Below, piece by piece: positions 18,801 through 24,311 of a stretch of DNA of 27,937 bases (the first letter of the stretch is position 1; each line of letters opens with the position of its first letter). A program made the translations under genes and the position numbers. The stretch comes from Aphodosoma sp044433285 (lineage in GTDB: Bacteria; Bacteroidota; Bacteroidia; Bacteroidales; Paludibacteraceae), in NCBI GenBank assembly GCA_044433285.1, contig JAWXTU010000022.1, forward strand, positions 1-27,937. Reading direction: 5' to 3'. The notes under the pieces are model-generated. The model ran no database searches. It saw nothing but the letters and a program-made list of their open reading frames with translations, and was not told the origin of the DNA.

Positions 18801-18887
18801 TGTAGCGATGTCGATAAAAATGTAAATTTGAAAGAGGATGTGTTATTAGCTAGAAAAGCAAGTATTATAAAAGAAATAATAGAATAA
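15843..18887 (+). CDS. single-chain type IIG restriction-modification enzyme
   Basis: This 1014-residue protein joins nuclease, methyltransferase and specificity parts. The N-terminus (about 1-180) has a PD-(D/E)xK-like nuclease pattern: D102 in GGWIDILIY, then E121 and K123 in AIIECKTYG. A linker leads to an N6-adenine methyltransferase (about 375-690) with GQFFTP at 401-406, the AdoMet motif DYACGSGHF at 440-448, YGIDLDYRLVKTTK, and the catalytic NPPY at 552-555. The C-terminus (about 820-1010) is one HsdS-type target-recognition domain, ending GNAQPHIYESQIYRFRIPVP. It therefore should methylate adenine and cut DNA as one polypeptide. Both active sites look intact. No separate restriction or specificity gene is nearby. 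The recognition site cannot be predicted by eye, and the only spacer upstream lacks a clear TAnnTTTG promoter. Confidence 0.88.
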   Translation: MAKKINMDESYIDSLLAVLGFQLIYGKSKILKKDYANSSISVDKEKKVISYPSQISIGRETIINFSKPENFVVLECVDSLLTLGYLPSTISLEKSYRGGWIDILIYKNNHSEAPEEFAIIECKTYGKEYDSAYSKLVDEISTPQLFDYAQQFKKVDKLCLYASKVVNNQIEVNHCVIQVSDKMKSATNAIEIRNAWSGIGYETGLFDALPYSKVNQKLKYSALKDISNDTGRKLYNDFATILRSYVVSDKSNAYNKLFNLFLCKIVDEEQSNKSSDPILNFQYIVGENNIEFMKRLNDLYKVGVKDYLDKEITDYSDADFNKLYSNSTELKRMFDELRLFKNGEFSFIEVFNEKSFNQNTDIVKEVVLLLQNYRLKYTHKHTYLGLFFENLLNSGFKQESGQFFTPIPVAKFIVSAIPVKNIIERKLESSKPHFLPYIIDYACGSGHFLTEGMDEVQSIINNYDISNLTGSQKKAMTSYVTNEYSWANEYIYGIDLDYRLVKTTKVSTFLNGDGTANIIHANGLAPFNSEEYVDKLHSNGVENNNFDLLLANPPYSVKNFKRTIVDANNRFSLYEHLGKNSDDIECLFVERMNQVLCDGAYVGIVLPTSILESTKAHTKARKYIIDHFRIVGLVKLSDQAFMKTDTKTVIMFLEKNSLLKDDLDNRVEEFFKDNDHQDFDWGDAQDVMSLCSKSLYNEELPQFIEKLSDYNNGIEKEKICTFIKTYQQRVVVVDAGSKEEAKRFLGYDFTTRRGNEGIQEKYIDSDDHTIDTKLFSVPMSPDKVNYFIYNNFLNKELPNVSNDLTNNLSVCKLSDIISFECEKKNVFNSFILMNKLELDKCLDIKTKYPVMSLSELLPNSVKKGTSITKDQTVNGCYNVVAGGKKPAYKHNVYNREANIITVSASGAGAGYVNYYKEKIFASDCNTIECSDKIMLQYVYYILQYKQSDIYKFAKGNAQPHIYESQIYRFRIPVPTDRAVIEELVIKCSDVDKNVNLKEDVLLARKASIIKEIIE

Positions 18888-18987
18888 ATTATCATTATTG
18901 GTTCTATCGTAAAATATAAGACAGCAAATAAGGTTTGTAAAAAAGACTGTAGAGATCATCTGTTCACCGATGAGTAGAAAATATTAT

Positions 18988-19189
18988 ATCGCTTATCGGG
19001 CGCACGATTTGCAAGGCTTCGACAGCAAAAATACCTAAAACACGTTATTTAGTCGGTGCATATGCTAAACTGTTGGTTTTTGTACGTAAAATGCTGAGTG
19101 ATAGATGTTATGATGCTCTAACTCGAAAAATTATGAAAATGTAGTACCTATTAGTGAGTATTGGGTAGGTATATATTGAGTAAAAATAA
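18988..19189 (+). repeat. direct repeat, right copy (duplicated SDR 3' end)
   Basis: This is the right-hand partner of 15481-15682. After position 19189 the two copies diverge at once. The sequence beyond, leading to the porin promoter, is presumably the original downstream flank of the SDR gene. Confidence 0.95.
18989..19144 (+). pseudogene. duplicated 3' fragment of the SDR gene
   Basis: The frame reads SLIGRTICKASTAKIPKTRY onward to the same stop as the SDR gene, 51 codons in all, differing at two residues (A to V, A to T). It has no start codon in frame and an in-frame TGA lies six codons upstream. The 100 bases between the R-M stop and this fragment (18888-18987) hold nothing I recognise. 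Confidence 0.9.
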
Positions 19190-19213
19190 ATCAAAAATAC
19201 TTATTTAATGGTA

Positions 19214-19244
19214 TTGTTGTCGGTGGTAAAAAGTGATACCTTTG
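19214..19244 (+). promoter_or_regulatory. promoter of the porin / imelysin / di-heme operon
   Basis: TACCTTTG at 19237-19244 matches TAnnTTTG. TTG at 19214-19216 gives a 20-base spacer, and another TTG at 19217-19219 gives 17. The start codon at 19317 leaves a leader of about 60 bases. The promoter lies outside the duplicated block, so the R-M insertion does not appear to have cut it off from its genes. No Fur-type palindrome was evident. Confidence 0.6.
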
Positions 19245-19316
19245 TCGCCGATTATTTAGTGTTTGATACTTTTTTTAACAAAGTTGAAATTAATAATCTT
19301 AAAAAAGAAATTTTAA

Positions 19317-20624
19317 ATGAGAAGAATTCTATTTTTGTTTTTATTGTTAGGTATTTCTACCTTTGCAATTGCACAAGAACAAGTAAAAGAAAAAGAGGTA
19401 AGAGATTCATTGAAAGGTACTCTTACAATTGGTGGTTACGGTGAGGTAACTATGAGTAGACATTTTTACAGCTCTGCATGGCAGCGTTACACCGCACCGC
19501 AAAATTATACGTCGGGCGGTTATGGTAGAGTTGATATACCGCATGCTGTCTTTATGCTCGGATATGATTTTGGAAAAGGCTGGAGTTTTGGTACTGAAAT
19601 CGAATTTGAACATGGTGGCGTTGGTGTTACAGTAGAGATTGAGGAGGAGGAGACTGGTGAGTATGAAACCGAAGTAGAGCAAGGTGGTGAAGTTGTATTG
19701 GAGCAGTTCTGGATTAATAAAAGTTGGGGTCGTGCATACAATTTAAGAATGGGACACCAAGTTGTACCAGTAGGCTTTACTAATAAATATCACTTGCCAA
19801 ACCAATATTTTGGAGTGTTCAGGCCAGAGGGCGATGCTCAGATTTTACCTTGTGCGTGGCACGAAACTGGGGTGAGTTTCTGGGGTAGCAAAAAAGGTTG
19901 GGATTATGAGGTGATGCTTTTGGCTGGACTAGATGCCGACCGGTTTTCTAATGAGAATTGGGTAGGCGGTTCTAGCGGTACTATATACGAATTTAAAATT
20001 GCAAATAGCTATGCAGGTGCTTTTAGAGTAGACAATAGTAGCGTAAAAGATTTGACAATCGGTCTTAGTGGATATTATGGTCATTCGGCAGCTAATACGC
20101 TTAAAAGCTATGGTTATCAAGATAAAAACGGAGCTGTGATGATTGGCGCGCTCGATTTTACATATGCACCTAAAAATTTTATCATTCGTGGTGGCGGTAT
20201 TTTAGGGTATTTGAGTGATTCATATGAAATTACTATTGGTAATTCATCTGCCACTAGCGCATCGCCAACACCTGGTAAACCAAAAGTGGCAAGCCACGCA
20301 ATATCTATTGGTGTAGAGGCTGGATATAATTTCTTCGGTTTATCTGATAGACTAACAGCCGATAACCAAAAACTTTGGGTGTTTGGTAGATATGAGTATT
20401 ACGACTCTATGTTTAAAATGGCTAATGGAATGACAGATTATGATTATTGGGAGAGACACTGCTATGGTGGCGGTATCAACTATTCGCCTATAAAAGAGAT
20501 TGTGATTAAAGCCGAATATCAAATGCGTGATTTGCCAGAATTATATAACGATGAACCAACTGTCTCTATCGGAGTAACTTGGACCGGGTTCTTCTATCGT
20601 GGTAAAATAGCTAGCAGAAAATAA
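19317..20624 (+). CDS. outer-membrane beta-barrel protein (porin-like)
   Basis: The 435-residue protein has a signal peptide ending FAIA-Q (cleavage near residue 20). The mature part is made of alternating amphipathic strands rich in Gly, Tyr and Trp, such as GTLTIGGYGEVTMSRHF, GRVDIPHAVFMLGYDFG and YNLRMGHQVVPVGFTN, and ends in aromatic-rich strands (VSIGVTWTGFFYRGK). This resembles porins of the phosphate-selective O/P superfamily. An acidic loop (EIEEEETGEYETEVEQGGE) near residues 104-122 could bind cations, but that is speculation. It begins an operon with imelysin and a di-heme protein, which suggests it admits or helps process a metal or redox substrate. Confidence 0.75.
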   Translation: MRRILFLFLLLGISTFAIAQEQVKEKEVRDSLKGTLTIGGYGEVTMSRHFYSSAWQRYTAPQNYTSGGYGRVDIPHAVFMLGYDFGKGWSFGTEIEFEHGGVGVTVEIEEEETGEYETEVEQGGEVVLEQFWINKSWGRAYNLRMGHQVVPVGFTNKYHLPNQYFGVFRPEGDAQILPCAWHETGVSFWGSKKGWDYEVMLLAGLDADRFSNENWVGGSSGTIYEFKIANSYAGAFRVDNSSVKDLTIGLSGYYGHSAANTLKSYGYQDKNGAVMIGALDFTYAPKNFIIRGGGILGYLSDSYEITIGNSSATSASPTPGKPKVASHAISIGVEAGYNFFGLSDRLTADNQKLWVFGRYEYYDSMFKMANGMTDYDYWERHCYGGGINYSPIKEIVIKAEYQMRDLPELYNDEPTVSIGVTWTGFFYRGKIASRK

Positions 20625-20658
20625 AATTATACATATTAAAAATAAATAAAAAAACAAA

Positions 20659-21876
20659 ATGAAAAAATTATTTTTTATCGCTGCGGCAGCGTTTGCGCTA
20701 TTAGCAGCATCTTGTGATTCAACTACAACAGAATCAGGTACACTTACCGACGAACAACAATTGGTTCTTGATAGTTATGCTGATGATATAATTATTGCAA
20801 CTTATTCTGATTTGGCAACTTCAGCTAAAGGTCTTCTTGAGGCAGTTCAAGCTATTCAATCTTCAACAGCTGATGACAAAACTTCATTAATTGCTACTGC
20901 AACTGAAAGCTGGTTAGAAGCGCGTACTTATTGGGAACGTTCTGAAGCGTATCTTTTTGGTCCAGTAGATCAAGCTGGTATCGACCCTGGTATCGATTCT
21001 TGGCCACTTGGTTTGACTACTCTTAAAACTTCAATCCAAAATTGGGATGCAGAGAATGATAACTATTTAACTCTTAAACCAGATGGTGGTGATTTGAAAG
21101 GTTTTCACGCTATTGAGTATATGATTTTTGCTGATGGTGCAGCAAAAACTACTACAATTGCTACATTTACTGAGGGTTATGGTCTCGATCAAGGTGATAT
21201 GACTGACGATGAATTTGAAGCAAAACTTGAGAGCTATCTTGTAGCTGTAACAGAAGAACTTTATCGTTGCGTGCTTCAACTAGAGGCTGAATGGGATCTT
21301 GCTGGTTTGTCTTCAACAAAATTGGCTGACTTTAATACTTTTGGTGACAATATTACATTGAGCACTACTGCTGGTAACTATGGAGAGCTATTCAAAAACC
21401 CAGATTTGGACAACTCAATCTACTCTTCATTTACTAGCTCTTTAGAAGAGGCATTTGTAGGTGCAATTGGTATCGCAGAAGAGGTGGCAGATGTAAAAAT
21501 CTCTGACCCAATCAACTCTGACAATGGTCTTCTTGAAGTGGAATCTTGGTTTAGCTGGAACTCTATCGCTGACTTTACTAACAACGTACGTGGTATTAAA
21601 GAGGCTTATTTTGGCAAACGTTATGTAGATTATCCATCTACTTTTGATACAGATACTGAGGTTAATGTAGGTTCTGTAGGTGCTTATGTCGCTGGTATCG
21701 ATAACGATGCAAATGATGTAGTTGTTGCTGCTCTTAATGCTGCTATTGCTGCTGTTAATAGTATGATTTATCCATTTAGAGATAATCTAACTTGGGATGA
21801 CAATAATACTGCTGCAAAAGAGGCTGTTTCTGCTGTTCAAGAAGCACTTGAAGCAGCTCAATCTATTGTAATGTAA
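20659..21876 (+). CDS. imelysin family lipoprotein
   Basis: The 405-residue protein has a lipoprotein signal ending AASC (cysteine 19). The imelysin GxHxxE motif is present as G148-F-H150-A-I-E153, and SWLEARTYWERSEAYLFGP followed by GIDPGIDSWP is typical of the family. Imelysins are peptidase-M75-like helical proteins of the periplasm or cell surface linked to iron acquisition (IrpA, EfeO relatives); protease activity is not established for most. Codon use is strongly biased to GCT, ACT and GGT, suggesting high expression. It starts 34 bases after the barrel gene with no terminator between, and precedes a di-heme protein. Confidence 0.93.
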   Translation: MKKLFFIAAAAFALLAASCDSTTTESGTLTDEQQLVLDSYADDIIIATYSDLATSAKGLLEAVQAIQSSTADDKTSLIATATESWLEARTYWERSEAYLFGPVDQAGIDPGIDSWPLGLTTLKTSIQNWDAENDNYLTLKPDGGDLKGFHAIEYMIFADGAAKTTTIATFTEGYGLDQGDMTDDEFEAKLESYLVAVTEELYRCVLQLEAEWDLAGLSSTKLADFNTFGDNITLSTTAGNYGELFKNPDLDNSIYSSFTSSLEEAFVGAIGIAEEVADVKISDPINSDNGLLEVESWFSWNSIADFTNNVRGIKEAYFGKRYVDYPSTFDTDTEVNVGSVGAYVAGIDNDANDVVVAALNAAIAAVNSMIYPFRDNLTWDDNNTAAKEAVSAVQEALEAAQSIVM

Positions 21877-21911
21877 TAGAAAGGTCTATATTGTAATCTA
21901 ATAATCTAACT

Positions 21912-21945
21912 GCCAATCAGTAATTAATTTTGCTGTTTGGCTTTT
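21912..21945 (+). terminator. attenuator-like hairpin after the imelysin gene
   Basis: GCCAATCAG (21912-21920) and CTGTTTGGC (21933-21941) form a 9-base stem with one mismatch around a 12-base loop, followed by TTTT. It lies in the 119-base gap before the di-heme gene. The short T-tract suggests partial termination, which would fit the strong codon bias of imelysin compared with the next gene. Confidence 0.45.
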
Positions 21946-21995
21946 GGAGTGTTCTAAAATAAAGAAGTGTTGAAAATCACTAAATTAATTATATT

Positions 21996-23717
21996 ATGAA
22001 AAAAAATAAACTATTAATTCAAGCGTGTATGTTGTTTGTAGCGGTAAGTATGTTTACATCGTGTAACATCGAACCATCTACTTCAACTGATACAGGCGAG
22101 ATGCCTGACTATTATTATACTGGTGGACTTCTTGGTACATCCACTGTATGGGGTAGTAAATGTTTTGAACAGCCTACACCTGCTGTAGAAAATGCTGGAC
22201 TTGGTACTTCGTTTTTGCACGGCGAACAGATTTTTGAGGGTAGTTTTGTATCGGAAATGGAGGGTAGCGACTACCCAATGAGTGGTGTCGGTCCGCTCTC
22301 AATTCGTACCTCTTGTATCCATTGCCACCCTGGATATGGTCACGGCAAACGTCTTGGTGATTTGGGCAATGATATTGTGGGTTTTAATACAAAAACTCGT
22401 GAAACAGGTAATGGCTATCTATTGGTTATTTACGGTCCAGGTGCTGATGGATTTGGCGCCGACGAGGTGATAACTAGTGGTATCACAGGTAGCACATATA
22501 CCGATGCAGGTGCAGATGATGCATATGTATCAGAGGTTACTGGTATGCCACAAACACAATCAAATGCTCCGTTCAAAGCTCCTATTGATGAGGATTTAAT
22601 CGAAATTAAATGGCTTACATATGTAGATGAGCACGATAATAAATATGCAGATGGTACTTCATACGAACTTATCTATCCAGAAGTTACTATACCAGCTAGT
22701 GCTTTCTCATATACAAATGAAAATTTGGCAGAGGGTCAGTATAAAGTTAAATTAGAAGCTACAATTGGTATTTATGGTTCTGGTCTGCTAGATGCAATCG
22801 AGGAGTCGGATATCGACGATGAGTATGCAAACCAAATTGGTGAAGTGTGGGGTGGTCGTCGTGGTGCTGATAAAGCGCAACCAGACGGCTCTACTCGTAA
22901 GGGGCGTTTTACGTACGGTCTTACTCGTGGTACACTACAATATGGTGCTGGTGCAAACGCTATCTGGAACATTACAAATGTTACTCGTGAGAGTGCTAAT
23001 AATGAGCATCAATCAAATTATATGACTACATTCTATGCAGAATCAGCAGCTGCTGATGCCGAACTTATCGAAGATATTAAAGAGCATAGTTACTATAATT
23101 TCTTGGTTGGTGAGACTGACGAAGAGACAAGTAATAAAATCTATAACTATTTGATGTTCAACAGTACATTTGGCGAGTATAGATATGCGAGCAGAAATGA
23201 CGTAGATACTGAAACTCAATTTTCTCCAGAGTTAGATTTAGGTGATTATATCGACCTAATGGTTTGGCATAGAGGTCTTGCTGTGCCTGCTGCTCGTAAT
23301 GTAACAACTGATGAGTTTCAGCGTGGTATGGAGCTGTTTGAACAGATGAGTTGTACTGGTTGCCACCGTCCGTCGTGGACCACTGGTAGTGATAACTATG
23401 TGGGTGATGCTGACTTGGTTGGCGAGTTACCTACCTACCCAAATCAAAAAATCTGGCCCTATACTGATATGTTGCAACATAATCTTGGTATGAAAAATAA
23501 TATTCGTACAGGGTGGTGTCGTACTACTCCTTTGTGGGGGCGCAGTCTCAATTTTACAGCTAATGGCGAAAGTTCGCACCTACACGATATGCGTGCTCGT
23601 ACTTACGAAGAGGCTATTATGTGGCACAAAGGTCAAGGAAAATACTCTAGTGATCAGTTCCGTGAACTTGATAAAGATGATCGCGATGCAGTAGTGAAAT
23701 TCTTGCAATCTATTTAA
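21996..23717 (+). CDS. di-heme oxidoreductase family (DUF1111) lipoprotein
   Basis: The 573-residue protein has a lipoprotein signal ending FTSC (cysteine 23). It has two c-type heme sites: CIHCH at 107-111 and CTGCH at 453-457. The C-terminal part carries DUF1111 landmarks: IWPYTDMLQHNLGM, a CRTTPLWGRSL stretch, HLHDMRARTYEEAIMWHKGQ and a VVKFLQSI ending. The fold is related to MauG and bacterial di-heme cytochrome c peroxidases, but the actual substrate of DUF1111 proteins is unknown. Genomic pairing of this family with imelysin is recurrent in bacteria. Heme attachment requires a cytochrome c assembly system, and a CcsBA-type protein is encoded two genes downstream. Confidence 0.92.
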   Translation: MKKNKLLIQACMLFVAVSMFTSCNIEPSTSTDTGEMPDYYYTGGLLGTSTVWGSKCFEQPTPAVENAGLGTSFLHGEQIFEGSFVSEMEGSDYPMSGVGPLSIRTSCIHCHPGYGHGKRLGDLGNDIVGFNTKTRETGNGYLLVIYGPGADGFGADEVITSGITGSTYTDAGADDAYVSEVTGMPQTQSNAPFKAPIDEDLIEIKWLTYVDEHDNKYADGTSYELIYPEVTIPASAFSYTNENLAEGQYKVKLEATIGIYGSGLLDAIEESDIDDEYANQIGEVWGGRRGADKAQPDGSTRKGRFTYGLTRGTLQYGAGANAIWNITNVTRESANNEHQSNYMTTFYAESAAADAELIEDIKEHSYYNFLVGETDEETSNKIYNYLMFNSTFGEYRYASRNDVDTETQFSPELDLGDYIDLMVWHRGLAVPAARNVTTDEFQRGMELFEQMSCTGCHRPSWTTGSDNYVGDADLVGELPTYPNQKIWPYTDMLQHNLGMKNNIRTGWCRTTPLWGRSLNFTANGESSHLHDMRARTYEEAIMWHKGQGKYSSDQFRELDKDDRDAVVKFLQSI

Positions 23718-23726
23718 TAGAAGACT

Positions 23727-23760
23727 TCTAAAAAAAGTGATTGTCTAAAAAAAGTGATTT
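23727..23760 (+). repeat. 17-base tandem duplication
   Basis: TCTAAAAAAAGTGATTG at 23727-23743 is followed directly by TCTAAAAAAAGTGATTT at 23744-23760. It starts 10 bases after the stop of the di-heme gene and probably arose by slippage. Confidence 0.9.
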
Positions 23761-23765
23761 TTATT

Positions 23766-23867
23766 GGGGAGTTTTTTAGTCTTTTCTTATTATGTATAAG
23801 ACTAAAAACTCCTCAATTAATATACCCAAGAGGATAGAATTTAGTTTTTACATCGGGGAGTTTTTAG
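23766..23867 (+). promoter_or_regulatory. three-arm switch-like structure before the DUF4491 gene
   Basis: GGGGAGTTTTTTAGTCTT (23766-23783) pairs with AAGACTAAAAACTCCTC (23798-23814), a stem of about 17 pairs with one bulged T and one G-U. A second copy of the first arm, GGGGAGTTTTTAG (23855-23867), can pair over 13 bases with the same middle arm. The two stems exclude each other, as in attenuators. The third arm ends 51 bases before the start codon at 23919. Function is inferred. Confidence 0.5.
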
Positions 23868-23918
23868 AAGTCCACTTAAATACTGTTGTGCGAAAATTAA
23901 TCTTTTAATTGAATAATT

Positions 23919-24227
23919 ATGTGTAATATTGATATCTCTATGTTTAGCGGTTTAGCCATAGGAGCTGCCACATTTCTTATTATCGGTATGTTTCACCCAA
24001 TTGTGGTAAAAGCCGAGTACTATCTAGGTGTAAAATCTTGGTGGATTTTTCTCGTTGTCGGTATAATCGGCATCGCAGCATCGCTACTTGTTAGTTCTAT
24101 CTTCTGGTCGTCGCTTCTAGGGGTTTTTGCCTTTTCATCTTTGTGGAGTATCAAAGAGGTATTTGAACAAAAACGACGAGTAGAAAAAGGGTGGTTTCCT
24201 GCCAATCCAAATAGAAAAGAGAAATAA
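23919..24227 (+). CDS. DUF4491 family small membrane protein
   Basis: The 102-residue protein has an N-terminal helix (about 8-25) and two further hydrophobic segments (about 41-72). It matches what I recall of DUF4491: FLIIGMFHPIVVKAEYYLG, a WWIFLVVGIIG segment, FSSLWSIKEVFEQ and the ending KRRVEKGWFPANPNRK. The function of the family is unknown; it is confined largely to Bacteroidales and some Firmicutes as far as I remember. It lies between the di-heme and cytochrome c assembly genes, 201 bases after the former and 84 before the latter. Confidence 0.85.
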   Translation: MCNIDISMFSGLAIGAATFLIIGMFHPIVVKAEYYLGVKSWWIFLVVGIIGIAASLLVSSIFWSSLLGVFAFSSLWSIKEVFEQKRRVEKGWFPANPNRKEK

Positions 24228-24245
24228 TATTGGAGGTTTTTAAAA

Positions 24246-24288
24246 AATCCCTTGAACTTAAAACTAAGGGAAACTCTAAAATTCCCCC
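24246..24288 (+). promoter_or_regulatory. alternative G-run/C-run stems before the CcsBA gene
   Basis: TCCCTT at 24248-24253, AAGGGAA at 24266-24272 and TTCCCCC at 24282-24288 form three arms. The middle arm can pair with the first over 6 bases or with the third over 5. The last arm ends 23 bases before the start codon at 24312. The layout matches the element before rnr. Confidence 0.4.
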
Positions 24289-24311
24289 GAAACTAAAATT
24301 AAATTAATTAA

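Larger units (their letters stand above)
15481..19189 (+). mobile_element. R-M gene insertion flanked by long direct repeats
   Basis: A single type IIG R-M gene, visibly more AT-rich than its neighbours, lies between two copies of the SDR 3' end. There is no transposase, integrase or terminal inverted repeat inside. Insertion of R-M genes with long target duplications is a described phenomenon. Campbell-type integration of a circular DNA carrying an SDR 3' end would give the same layout. The target gene's reading frame is preserved at the left junction. Confidence 0.75.

Noticed and set aside
18970..18978. ATGAGTAGA, identical to the first nine bases of the SDR gene, just before its duplicated 3' end
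   Set aside because: It might suggest a full second SDR gene with an internal deletion, but the bases before the match differ and the frame after it does not join the SDR frame. Chance is the simpler explanation.
19208..19444. 78-codon plus-strand frame overlapping the start of the barrel gene
   Set aside because: It begins before the predicted promoter's -7 element and runs into the barrel signal peptide in another frame, with a basic, structureless C-terminus. It looks accidental.
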